Source of the DNA: Monosporascus cannonballus
Lineage: Eukaryota; Ascomycota; Sordariomycetes; Xylariales
NCBI GenBank assembly: GCA_004154925.1
Contig: QJNS01000191.1
Location: 1 to 64,000, forward strand
Reading direction: 5' to 3'
Length of the DNA: 64,000 nt
Shown here: piece by piece, positions 1 to 11,371 of the stretch
How positions within the stretch are numbered: the first letter of the stretch is position 1
Layout: every line of letters starts with the position of its first letter
Translations under genes and position numbers: made by a program
The notes under the pieces: generated by a model
Told to the model about the DNA's origin: nothing
Seen by the model: the letters and a program-made list of their open reading frames with translations, nothing else
The model's database searches: none

Positions 1-17
1 CCCGTGGTAACCCACCC

Positions 18-46
<29 letters not shown>
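18..46. repeat. Poly(A) tract
   Basis: An uninterrupted run of 29 A lies between two CCCACCC/CCCAAGGGT-like motifs at the left edge of the window. It could be a retroposition tail or a simple repeat; nothing else supports either reading. Confidence 0.9.
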
Positions 47-47
<1 letters not shown>

Positions 48-51
<4 letters not shown>

Positions 52-332
52 AGGGTCACCCATGGGAATTTTTATAAATTAAAACATATTTAAAAAATTA
101 TCGACGGCAAAAGAAATATATCTAACTATTAATGTATTTGTTAATATACATATTAATATAATTACCGATATAATTGTTAATGTCGTTATCGTCGTCGCAT
201 GTTAACGTGGGTACTGATGGGTAGGTTAAAATTCCCACGGGTGACCCGTGGGTATTTTTGAATTCGGAAAAACTCCCATGGGTGACCCATGGGAGTTGCG
301 CGCTACCCACGGGACCCCACGGGTCCGTGGGT
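48..332. repeat. Block of CCCAYGGGT palindromes, possible DNA-transposon subterminal repeats
   Basis: Four near-palindromic units of the form CCCAYGGGT-n-ACCCRTGGG occur at 48-66, 234-252, 273-295 and 305-332. The third is perfect over 11-bp arms with a 1-nt spacer. Part of a similar motif starts the window (CCCGTGGTAACCCACCC), so the block probably continues to the left. Clustered short palindromes near an element end are typical of some DNA transposons (hAT-like), but no terminal repeat or transposase can be seen here. The AT-rich stretch 70-230 between units 1 and 2 holds nothing recognisable. Confidence 0.6.
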
Positions 333-948
333 AAAAGTGCATGGGTGGGTATTCCCTCGCCCTAGAGCGAGAAGGTGTGATGGTGGTACCGGCGAGTGCG
401 GTTTCCAGATGCCGGTCATGGCGAGGTCGATCGGCGGGTTCGTTTGCGCTTTTGTCTGTGTGATATAAGGATCGGTCGCAGAGATTATGCTGTTGAAGTG
501 TTGTGAAATTAGAGCCCGTTGTCCGTATTAGACGAACTGACGAAGGGCGAGATTCCGCGTTGTTGGATGGAGCACCGCCGCCCATGTCGCCCAACGTAAG
601 CATCGGGACTTTCTATAAGGATCCCACATCTCAAACATAAAATCTCGTGGGACCGACCTTTGCTGCGTGAAATAAATGCAGAATATTCTAGAACACCAAA
701 GAGTTTCGCCCTATATAGTCTTATAAGCTTTATTAATAATAACATTATTTAACTTATTAAAAAAGCGAGAAAAGTAAATTGGTCAAAGGAGCTATTAAAT
801 TATCTATATAATATTGCTAAATTTATGTTAAATATTTGATATATATTACGAGAAGAAAATAATAACTTGAGTATTATATTAGTAAAAGTGGTGCGTTATT
901 AACGCGAATATTAACCGCTTTATACTACTTTATATATTTACTTTATTG
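333..948. other. GC-richer segment (333-660) grading into AT-rich DNA; no recognised gene
   Basis: Base composition is close to balanced up to about 660 and then turns AT-rich. The minus strand is open for about 125 codons (603-226), but the reading runs into the palindrome block and matches no family I know. A CTCGC/GCGAG hairpin lies at 355-370. It may be a decayed transposon or gene fragment. Confidence 0.4.
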
Positions 949-1130
949 TTACAGCCTGGACACCCGTAAGAGCTCCAGTATATATGTAGCTGTAAGCACC
1001 AGGATGATTGCCACAATTGCGATCATTCCATCAATCTTTTGCCCTGGTGGCGCAGCGGTATAAGGTGCAGCCGTTATATTTATACTATTTAAAAATGTAA
1101 CAGCAAGTGTTTCTTTAATTATATCGTCTT
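949..1130 (-). pseudogene. Possible C-terminal gene fragment with a hydrophobic tail, cut by an LTR
   Basis: The minus strand encodes about 60 codons. They end in a polar, Pro-rich stretch (APYTAAPPGQKIDG), a 20-residue hydrophobic segment (MIAIVAIILVLTATYILELL) and a short basic end (RVSRL) before a stop. The DNA here is less AT-rich than its surroundings. The reading enters the terminal LTR of the gypsy element at 1131, so any upstream exons have been displaced or lost. A single-pass or tail-anchored membrane protein end is possible, but no family is recognised and chance cannot be excluded. Confidence 0.25.
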
Positions 1131-1522
1131 TATAACGGCTAGGAGATTTAATCAATTATTAAATCTTAGTCGTACGAGTTTATATTAGCAGGAATATTGT
1201 GAAAATTTGAGCAATGAGGTAATTTAATTACATTTCGTAATACAAAAGGTATTTTGGATAACGAAATTATATATTACAAACTGGTATTATTTGGATTATG
1301 GATATAACGAAGGTATGTATTTATGCTGGCTTATTGGCTTATTATTTGCAAGTCGGTAATCTGACTTATTGGTTTATTACCAGTAAGTTAATAATTTAGT
1401 TTATTGGCTTATTTGTTTATTACAGGTAATTTGGTAATTTTTTCGTAACTTAATTTTGTTGGTTTTTTTAGTTGTTTTTGTTGTAATCGTTTTTGAAGGC
1501 TGTAACTTGTTTAGTTATAATA
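1131..1522 (-). repeat. LTR of G1 (family A, 392 bp)
   Basis: It begins TATAACGGCTAGG, a RIP-altered form of the family start TGTGACGGCTAGG, and ends GTTATAATA for GTCATAACA. The shared core (TTTAATCAATTATTAAAT, then GTCGTACGAGTTTATATTAG) is intact. Its U3 half carries GGCTTATTGG and TTACCAGTAA repeats, the subtype also seen at 15717, 28640 and 46615. Confidence 0.9.
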
Positions 1523-1679
1523 CGATTTTCTTTTTTCAAGAATTTTGCCTTTAAGAATTCTTTTAGTACGTCCTTTTTTCTTTGATTATATTTGGTCGTA
1601 TTTTTAAGCGTCGTTTTCGTAAAATTGAATTACGTTATACTTTAGCTGATTTGATTAAAATAAAAGGTTGCGAAACCGT

Positions 1680-1900
1680 ATCGCATTTTTTATATTTCTT
1701 TTCGTAAAAAATTATTTATTATATAACAAAAAGAATTTTGCATTTTAAAAAGTGTGTACGTTATAATTAGTTATATGATAAAATAGGTATCTATAATTTT
1801 ATACTAAATTATTACGTTATAGAAATTCGTCGTTTGGAAAAAAATTGGTTGCCGAAAAGGTTTTGTTCGATTTTTTATCCAATTATTATTTATTTTTCGT
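1680..1900 (+). pseudogene. Antisense ORF remnant in G1 (Cys-rich protein, NYYVIE variant)
   Basis: It lies on the strand opposite to pol, between the chromodomain and the terminal LTR. The frame reads KKCVRYN, stop, LYDKIG, then NFILNYYVIEIRRLE. This aligns with the independent copy at 28224-28466 (KKYVHNKRLSNKIG, then FLVNYYVIEVCR). Similar residues on the antisense strand of two elements in opposite orientations argue for a former coding sequence. Function is unknown; see the better-preserved copy at 10599-10901. Confidence 0.5.
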
Positions 1901-4900
1901 TAATGGTCATAATATAAAGTATGAAGTATTAAATTTATTAATTGTACTTTTGAGTTTTTGATCGCAATCGATAATTTTAAGTGCAATAAGACTGAAGCGG
2001 TAATAAATGCTTTAAGCTTTTGGAGATACGGACGTTATTAACTAGAATTCCGTTAATCCGTAAAAGCCGTTTTTACAAAAGGTTAATTGGAAAGCAATTT
2101 TTGGTGCCGTTATTATTAATAAACTTGGTTTAATAAACGTTGAATATTTATAAGATTTTTTACAAGTTTTTAAATATTTTCGAAATCCAAACATTTTTAT
2201 TACTTAATTAGATATAAGATAAATGCTTTTTTTTTAAAATATTTTCAGAATTTGTTTACTTTATATCCTTCTTTATATTTTATTTCTATATTTTTTTATT
2301 GTATACAAATTTTAGTGATATGTGTTATTAAATTGAATAAGCGAAAACTAAAAATAGAATAGCATTTAACTTTTATTAAACGTTCTAATTAATAATTATT
2401 TTTTGGAAATCTTTTAGACGATTTTATACAAATCGATATATTTGAAAGTAAATATTTTCTTTACCTTTCGTATTAAAATATTTTTCGTAATAAAGAAAAC
2501 GATTGTTCTTTGTACAACTTCAGTTTTTAAATTATGTTTCGTTATAATGCTCATTTATTTAATTATGTAAAAACTTTAATTTTATCATTATTTTTAACGC
2601 AATTATATGAGTTATTCATTATAATTCTTATTATAATATTAGTAGCTTGATTATATACGTTTCTAAAATCTTCAAATATTAAATTAAGTTCAATATTTAT
2701 TAAACGTATTTTCATATTATCGCAATTCTTAGCATTATAAGTTAGTTAAATAATATGTAAATTTTTAATTTAATTCTTACATTAAGAATTATGATAGTAT
2801 CGTAACTCGGATTTTGATACTGAATTTATACATTTTATTTCTTCAATTTATTAAAATTTAAATATATTAAATAATATATAATGTAAACCGATTTATATTT
2901 TAAACTTTCGTTAACCCTTTAAAATAAATGTAATTTTTCATCGGACATAAGTTTATGCAATAATTCGTATATATTAGAAACGTTTTTAAAAAAATATTTA
3001 TTATTTATTTAGGATTTGTATTTAGTTAGCAAGGTCAAGAATAGGAAAGTTTCGTAAGAATGTTAGCGACTTCGAACATATTATCGTAATATATTTTTGT
3101 TATTACATTTTCGGAAAACGGAAATTTTGCAATAAAATTTATTGTAATTATATTTTACAGTTTGTTTAATGTTAATAACAGTTATAATGTTTTATATTCT
3201 TACTACCGTAATAATTTAATTTTACGATAAAGGTTATATTGTCCTTAAATCTTTCAAATTACCTTGTTCATCTTAAAATATAACTATATTAAGCATATTT
3301 GAACATTTTAGAAGTCTTTAGATATTTATATAATTAAGATTTAAATATAGATTACGTGAAGTGCGTTTAATATTTATTTAAAAGTTATAACTTATTTAAT
3401 TTTTAGTACATATTATAATTTATAACTCGGAAGGGTATAATTTAAAAAAGGCATAGAAATTACTATAAAGTAACATTGAAAATTACGTAATTAGTTTTGA
3501 TTATTTTGTTATCGAAATTTAGTCGCTGATTTAGAATATCGGTTTTGCTATTTTTAGCTCTTTTTATAAGTAATATCGACATCGAAACTTCTGTTCTATT
3601 ATAATTCGTAATTATTATTTTGTAAATGTTTTCGTTATAATAAAACGAACAAAACGTTAATAATTTATATAAATTCTAATTTACTAAACGTCTTTTTAAA
3701 AGAAGTACTTAAATATGTGAAAAGTTATAATAATAACTATAAATTGGTTATCTTGAATAACGTAATTAAATCATATTTTAATTTGTAGAGAAAAACTGTA
3801 AAAATGTATAGTTTGTATAAATTAGTTTGTTATTCGATTATCGCGTTTGACGTAGAGTCCGAAATATCAGTTTTTAAATCGACGAGGCGTATTAAATCGT
3901 ACATAATTAATACTTGTTCGTTAATACTTACGTTCTTAAATTTACAACCTTTTTATCGTTTATAACGTTTATATAACTTTCGAAGTAAAATTATTTAAAA
4001 AATAAAATATTTTGGTTGACATTTCGAATATACTGTTGATAATATTTAACGAATTTAAGAAATAATCATTTTTTAATTGCATCTAATATTTTATATTTTA
4101 TGGTTATAACTAGAGTTTGGAATATGTTTTAATATTTGCAAAGTGATATTATGCTTTAAGCGTTTTATTTTTTTATATATTAAATTAATTAGTTTTGCGT
4201 TAATTAATAGTTTAGTGTTATATACATGTTAATAAATTTTATACATTTATTTTATATATACTTCTTTCGTTTTTAAGTAAATAAGAATACCGTCGACGTA
4301 GTAAATAATAAAAACGTCAAGGCATTGTAGTAATACCTAGTCTACTATTTATTAAAAGAGTATTAGCGTATTTATACATTTTATTTATATTCATAAATAT
4401 CTAAATACGTTGTATTTCATTTTAAACAATACTTATTATATCCATTTTTTAGTTTTAATAAATTTATATTTGTTTTTAAGCTATAATACGTAAAGTGTTA
4501 TATTTTATATAAACGGTTTTTTTATTTTAATATATATGAATAATGATGTTTAATTCTTGATAATAGTATTATTTAACAATTGAAAATTAACTATAAAACA
4601 TATTCTCTTTTATTTATTTTTTGTACGAATATTATAGAGCATTTTGCCCTGTAATTTTAATAGTCTAATTTATTTTTTATGTAGTCGATTTTTTAAATGT
4701 TTTAACAAAGGCGCATTTAGTTTATATTAAGGCTGTAAATTATATAAATCCTAATAAATTGATCTTTTTAAGAATTATTCTGTGAATTTATTTATTATTA
4801 TTTTCTACTTTCGTATTTTGTTTATTTTTTTCAAAAACTATAAATATTTATAATATAATGATAATATATTAATTAAGTTTTTAAGTCTTTCAAATATTTA

Positions 4901-7432
4901 TTATACGTCGTTATTTAATTCTATAAATTTTGTTTCAATAATAATAATAATATATTATATATTTTATTCTTTCTTTTGATATTTTATATTATATAGAATG
5001 AAGTATTTATTAAACCTTTATGTTTATATTTATAATTATTTTTAAACAAGTCTTAGCATCTTTTGGTTTTTACATTTTATATATTAAAAAAAGATAAAAA
5101 GAATTTGACTTAATTAATTGTTTTATTAATTAATGTTTTATCTAAATGCACATATAGTTCTTTTAAGATTAAAATATAAATTTCTATTAAAATAATATCG
5201 AAGTTAATTATTCCATGTTACTTTTTAAGAAAAAGTACAAAATAATTAACTTCTGTATTAATTCTTTCCTTATTGTAAATACATTTTTAAATTTCTATAT
5301 TTATAGTTTTATAAAGTTTAAATTTATCTTCCTATACTAAGTTAACCTTCTTGTATGATATGAAATATCGCATAATTTCATTTATAAATTCAGTGATTTA
5401 TTATTACAATATACTGATATATTCCCATTCGTAGATATAAAGTATTAGCCCTGTTAACGCTTTTATTATCACTTTTAACACCCGTTTTGAGAATTGTTTA
5501 TTATTTTTTAAAATTACGTTATTTTGCAATTTCTTTATATGTAATTCTTTTTAAAACGTTGTTTTTTCGAATTTCAATAAATAGTTTTTTTATTTATATT
5601 TAAAGCATACTCGATTATTTTATAGATTGTTTTTGCCGTTATATTTGCTCTTTAATTTATTACAAATCTTTTATTTTAGAATAAACTTTTAATTAAATCA
5701 GAATTTCTTCAATTATTATATTTCGCTTTATCGTATTCAATTTATATTAATTTCTCTATGGTTTTCCGTAAGTTATATTAAATTTCTCGTAATATTGTAA
5801 TTATTTTAATTTTATAAATACACTATGTTTCTTTTACGTTTTACCTTTTTATTTAAATTTTTAAAACGAGCTATATACTTATCGATCTTATTTTCAAAGG
5901 CAATCATACGAAAATATGGGTATTATTATTCGCTAATTGAAAATTTGTTTTAATTTAATTAAAAAAACGAAGGTTCTCAAATACATTTATCAAGTATGTT
6001 AATAAATATATTTCTTCCAGTTATTATATGCTTAGAGTTTCAGTTAGTTACAATAAATACTATATATTTTGCTCTATTTATTTATATTGTACAGATAAAT
6101 ATTTTTTTTATTTTTAATACATTGCTATTATATTTACGGCGTTTTATAATTTTTAAAATCTGTTTTAAGTTTATCTTTCAGTTTTTCGGACCGTGTATCG
6201 ACGACTTTAATAAAACCATTTATATTCATATTAAACTCGAAATATATTAACAGTTTAAATATTAGTTTTTGTTGTTAATAAAGTATTTTTTAAATATAAA
6301 GAAATAATTAGTTTATATATATTTCTTCGATATTCGATGGTTAAAATTTCAAGTTTTATTTTGTAACAATTACAATATTTAAATGGGTTTAATTTTGATT
6401 TTTGTTACATCTAAATTTTAAGTATCTTACTATTATTTAATATAGAGTTTTATTATTATTATTGTTCTTATACTAGATAGCGTTAATATTAACTATATAT
6501 CGGAATTTATAATAATAATTCATTTTTGAATTTCAAACCTTTTATGCGTATTACTAATTATAAATTTAATTATTATTATTATATAATGGATTTAAAGCTT
6601 TCTTTATATATATTTAAATTAAAGTTTTAAATTCCAATTTTAATATTATTGAAAATTTTAATTATGAATATTTTCTATTCTTAACTTTATTGGTTTTAAA
6701 GTAAAGTTAATATGGTATTATTATTAAATTGAAATGTTGTGTTGTAATAAATATATTAAACTTTACTTTTTACCTTCTTGTCCATTATTTAGGATAGAGT
6801 TTTACGAATTTATTTATTATTTTTTACATATGTTATATATTTTGAAGATGTCTTTGAATTCGTAATTTGAAAAGTATAATTATAGATCTTTTTAATATTA
6901 ATTTAAATTAAATAATGATATTTTTTTTAAAACAAATCTACTTTTAAAATAAAGGTTTTCTTTAGTATTATAGAGATTGTTATTTAAATTTAGAAATATC
7001 TCAGTATATATAGAGTATTAAAATAAAAATAATTATAATTTCGTTACAGTTTCGTTACTATGATAAAACTTGAAAAGGTTTAATTTTTCAATTGTTGTAT
7101 TTAATATTAATTAAATTAATTAAACCTTCCGTATAGTTTTGCCAAGTGACAATCTTAATCCTTTGCCTATTTAACGATTTGTAAATTATTTTTAAATTAT
7201 TTGAAAAAACAGCTATTTTTTCATTTTCAAATTCGAAAATGTAATTAACCACGTAATTTAGCCGTCCAAGAATCTCTTCTTAAATAAAACCAAATCATAT
7301 TTTGCTTTTAATTTTAGTTTCTTTTTTACAAAAAATGCTTCGTGTATTTATTCAATTTCAGTCCACTTAGAAAGTAAAATAATATTACAAACATCACTTT
7401 ATATTTAACAATGATATTAAATATAATTCATA

Positions 7433-7600
7433 GTATAAAACAGCTAAAGGTTTAATCATTTATTAAACCTTAATTAGCAGGATTTAAACTAATGAAAATA
7501 ATATATATTTAAATGGAGAAATAGACTAGTTTCGTTTTTTAATATTAAGATTATATATTATTAATTATTACTATTTAAATTACAACTAACTATGTAAAAT
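7433..7600 (-). repeat. Truncated right LTR of G1
   Basis: TATAAAACAGCTAAAGG followed by TTTAATCATTTATTAAACC and TTAGCAGG matches the family A LTR start, with about 18 bp deleted from the core. Homology fades before the LTR end, where the A-rich plus-strand element G2 takes over. Confidence 0.6.
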
Positions 7601-7699
7601 GATAATTACAGATATTAAAAACTCTAATTAAATTTTTATCATAATATTATTAATGTAAAGAGTCTTTTTTAAAAAAGAATTTTATTCGAAATTATAAGA

Positions 7700-10390
7700 A
7701 TAAAGTAAATAAAATTATGAAATAATCCGAAAAAAAATTATTTACGAAGCTTTACCTTTTCTATACTCTTAACGAAAACGAATTACGTATTTTCAAAAAA
7801 TACTTAGAAAATCGATTAAAAAATAAATTCAACTTTGGAAATTACTGGAAAAGTATCTCATACTTCTCCTATCAAAAGAAAGAAACATTATAACTTATGA
7901 TTAATTATTGACAGTTAAACGATATCATTATTAAAAATCGAATATTATTACTTTTAATTATTCAATTGAAAAAGCGATTTTACGAAACTAAATAATTTAC
8001 AATATTCGATTTTAAAAATAAATAAATTCTTATAAAAAAAGAAATACAAATAAAACATAGTTTGTAGAACTAAAGGGATATAATTGAAATATTTAATTGT
8101 ATTAATAAGATTTATCAACGTAGTAATAACATTATAACGAATGGTAAATTATGTATTACCTCGACAATATTTTAATTTATTCGAAAACAGAAAAAACATA
8201 TTTAAAATACATTTATAAAATTGGTTGAATGTTACAAAACGCGAAAATATCAATCAAGGTAAAAAGAAAGGTAATTCTATAGGTAACAGGTAAAATAACT
8301 AGAATATATTATTATTTTAAAACATATTACAATATATCTCAAAAGGTCGCTATAGTTATAAAATAATAAACGCTAATTAAGGTTGAAAAAGTATAGCTAT
8401 TTTTTAAATTTGCGATTTATTTCAGAAAAATCTTTCCGAAACATTAACAAAATCCTGTTAACCGTAACTAATTTTATCCAAAAAATTTAAATAAATTCTA
8501 TAAATAGAAAAAAGATTTCTCAAAATTAAAGATGTAATTATTAATAAAGTAATATTAATTATGTACGATTTAATATACTCCCCCGAGTTAGAAGCAAATA
8601 TTTCGAATTAGTCGTTAAGCGTATTAATCGAATAATAAAATAATGATGTTAAATTATATTTTATCACTTTTTTTTCGTACGGATAAAAAAAGCGGATTTT
8701 AATTACGTTATCTCCGACAAGAAATTTATAGCTATTATTATAGCTTTTCGAAAGCGTAGATATTTTCTTAAAAAAACCTTTACTAGATTAAAGTTTATAC
8801 GGATTATCAAAGTTTAACCCGTTTTATTACGATTAAAAAACTTATAGAACAATAACTACAATACGTAGAAAAATAGCGAATTTCGATTTCGTTATTATTT
8901 ATAAGAAAGATTTAGAAAAATATAAAATAAATACTTTAAATAAAGAACCAAACCCGGAAAAAGAATTATTTAAGAGTAACAATATCATTTTTAATATTAC
9001 CTTAAAAAATACTCACGGGAGTATTAAATTGTAACAGTACAAGCTAAATTATATATTATGTACCAAAAATTTAAACTATATTGCGATAGTCTATTTTATA
9101 AAAAACTATAAGTGCTAAGACAATAGCAAATAAACTTTATACGAAATATATATAAATATTAATTACATAAATTTTTGAGAATCTGCAAAATTGTAAAACC
9201 ACTTTAATATATTCATTATGTGTTTACGATAATATTAATAATTATAAAAATATGATAATAATATAACTTTTTTAATACGATAAAGATATAACGATATAAG
9301 CCATATTAAATACTGTAATTGTTACTAGTTTTCAAAGAATTATAAGATTCGATTACTATAGACTTTATGATTAAATTTTTCTTATCCGAAAGTCTACGAC
9401 AGAAATATATTACGATAGCATTTTCATCTCGTCGGTCGATTTACCAAGTTTTTTTATTCTTTACTTTATTGAAAGTATATTTATACCGAACAAATACCAT
9501 CTATCTTTTTTAAAACCGTTTTCAGCATATATAAATTACTATATAAAATTAGTTTCGATAAAAAATACGTTTATCTCAAAATCTTAGCAAAGTCTTATAA
9601 TATAAATAATTATAAATTACAAATTATCCAACGCCTTTAAACCTTAAACGTACAAATAACTAAAACGGTTGAACTAAATATTAAAAACGTACTTAAGATA
9701 TTGCATTAATTACGAATAAAATGATTAGGTTAAAAAGTTATCTATTATTTAATGAATTTATGATATAAATTAACATAAAAACATTGAAATAATTTTAATA
9801 AAGGCATATTTAGGTTTTATACTCGATATTTACAGAAATACGGACGATAAATCCATTAATATTAAAAGAAAACTTATGTGAAAAATATCTTAAATAACTG
9901 TACTAAAAAATAAGGGTAAAATTACAATTCCTACCTAATTAAATAAACAAAGATTATAACCAAAAACGGTTAAAGATTTAACTCTCGAAAACAGAAAAGT
10001 AATCTACCTTATAATTAAAAATATCTAAATAAAAAGCTCTAACAAAAAAAATTCGGTTTTAAATATATCGATCTATACAAAATTATAGAGAAAATCTGAA
10101 AAATACATATTAACTAAAATTCTAACCTAAAATTAAAATGTATCCAATTTTTCATATTCGCTTGCTTCAGTTATCAACAAATAACATTAAAATTAATATA
10201 AAACAAAATAATATAGAAGCGAAGAATAAAACTATATTCGAAAAAAAGAATTTTCGATATAAAAAACAAACTTATCTAATACCTAATTAAATGAAAAAAA
10301 AAACCAGATTTCGAAAATATCTAGGAACCTGCGAAAATTCTTATAAATACTTAACGCCTATTAAAAGATTTTTACTAACAATATCGAAAG
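7700..10390 (+). pseudogene. pol remnant of G2: RT, RNase H, integrase, chromodomain
   Basis: Visible in order on the plus strand across frame shifts and stops: RT palm entry QLNDIIIKNR near 7910; RT active site YLDN-ILIYSKTEK at 8157-8168, where the second catalytic Asp codon is now AAT; RNase H region DKKFIAIIIAFRKRRYFLK followed by KVYTDYQSLTRF near 8715-8920; an integrase-core fragment (YYDSIF-like) near 9400; and a chromodomain-type tail (frames of TWEP and RLLKDFY) near 10240-10380. This order (RT, RNase H, IN, chromodomain) defines Ty3/gypsy chromoviruses. Loss of the catalytic Asp and the many stops make it non-functional. Confidence 0.85.
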
Positions 10391-10598
10391 CACCTTACAG
10401 AGCAATCAAGTTAACAGTTAACTAATCGGTAATATTAAGATTAACCTAATCGGCGGAAATTATAACGGGTATTAATACGGTTATTTCGGTTGTTAATTAT
10501 TTCTTTTTTCGTTTAAAACTTTCGAAGTTTTCCATTATTTCGACGCCCTTAATACTACAACGAAGTATTTTTATATCTTAACGAAAAAGAATTCGCCG

Positions 10599-10901
10599 TT
10601 ATTTTTGAAAGCGATCCAATTTGTTAACAATAATTCGTAACGCCTTTGGAACCTGTTTTTCTTTACGTTTTAAACGCTTCTTTTTATTTAATGTCTTGTT
10701 ATATTCCGCTTCGGACGACTCAAAATTGTTATAAGGACTACTATAACGAATATATCGCGCATATCTTTCGAAATCACGAAAACCTTTGCAATCCACCTTT
10801 TCTTTTCTATATTGCAAGCAAAAAGGGATAATATAACCTAAACGAATAATTTGTTCTAATAGAAAAAACGTTAATACGTTTGCATGAACGAAACTGTTCA
10901 A
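10599..10901 (-). pseudogene. Antisense Cys-rich ORF of gypsy G2 (100 codons, still open)
   Basis: This 100-codon frame runs opposite to pol in the roughly 600-bp gap between the chromodomain and the 3' LTR. It reads FCLQYRKEKVDC, eight residues, then YARYIRYSSPY, followed by a Lys-rich, probably helical tail (NKKKRLKRKEKQVPKALR). If the Tyr residues are former Cys (TGY to TAY is the RIP change), the spacing is C-x2-C-x6-C-x8-C-x2-C-x6-C, a plausible double zinc-binding unit. Related frames occur in the same antisense position in other copies (17411-17570, 44510-44660, 55980-56150; divergent at 1680-1900 and 28224-28466). I recall small fungal hypothetical proteins with similar Cys spacing, but could not check. 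Being still open here may be chance. A role (nucleic-acid binding, regulation of the element) is speculation. Confidence 0.6.
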
Positions 10902-10981
10902 TTCGATTAAATATAATAAATTAAAGGACGAAAATCTTTACAAAAATCTTCGGACCGAAATTTTTAAAAGGAAGGAAATCG

Positions 10982-11371
10982 TATTATAACACGATAAGTT
11001 TAGCGGGCTCAAAAAACGGCCGAAACAAAAAAAAGTAAACCCGATATAAGATAAATTACGTAACGAGTTTAATGCTCTTAAAAACCTTAGCATCTTAAGT
11101 CTATTAAGTTATATAAAAGAATTAAAACGCTTAAAGCACTTAAAAAGTTAAGCGCTTTAAGCCTCTTAAAATAGAAATAAGATATATGCGTTTGTTGTTT
11201 CCATAATTTAAATAATAACAGTTTGCAACAAAATATCATTACTCAAAATACCCTTAGTATTACGAAACGTAACAAGTTACTATATTATTATTCAAACTCC
11301 TACGAAACTTCTGTCAACATAAATCCGTATAACTTAGATTTAATAGTTAGTTAAACTGCCAAGCCATCACA
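10982..11371 (+). repeat. 3' LTR of G2 (family A, CTTAAG subtype)
   Basis: It begins TATTATAACACGATAAG (family TGTTATGACTTAACG) and ends GCCATCACA. Its U3 half carries CTTAAG/GCTTAA repeats, as in the LTRs at 38057, 44810 and 51841. A TATA-like GATATATGCG sits at the U3/R boundary, which supports a plus-strand sense direction. Confidence 0.9.

Larger units (their letters stand above)
1131..7600 (-). mobile_element. Ty3/gypsy chromovirus G1, RIP-degraded, minus strand
   Basis: The element has an LTR at its left end (1131-1522) and a truncated LTR at its right end (from 7433). Its interior is strongly T-rich on the plus strand. Read on the minus strand, the reverse transcriptase active-site region is still visible (YYVDGILIY, active site at 4289-4300). 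A chromodomain tail (FRKYLKTCKKSYKY) lies near 2130-2200. The distance from LTR to active site (about 3.16 kb) matches the other copies. All frames are full of stops, so it is dead. The right boundary, where it meets the plus-strand element G2, is approximate. Confidence 0.85.
7640..11371 (+). mobile_element. Ty3/gypsy chromovirus G2, 5'-truncated, plus strand
   Basis: The interior is A-rich on the plus strand. It starts within the reverse transcriptase N-terminal region and continues in the order expected for gypsy pol to a 3' LTR at 10982-11371. The 5' LTR, gag and protease are missing. It has many stops and was probably inactivated by RIP. Confidence 0.85.
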
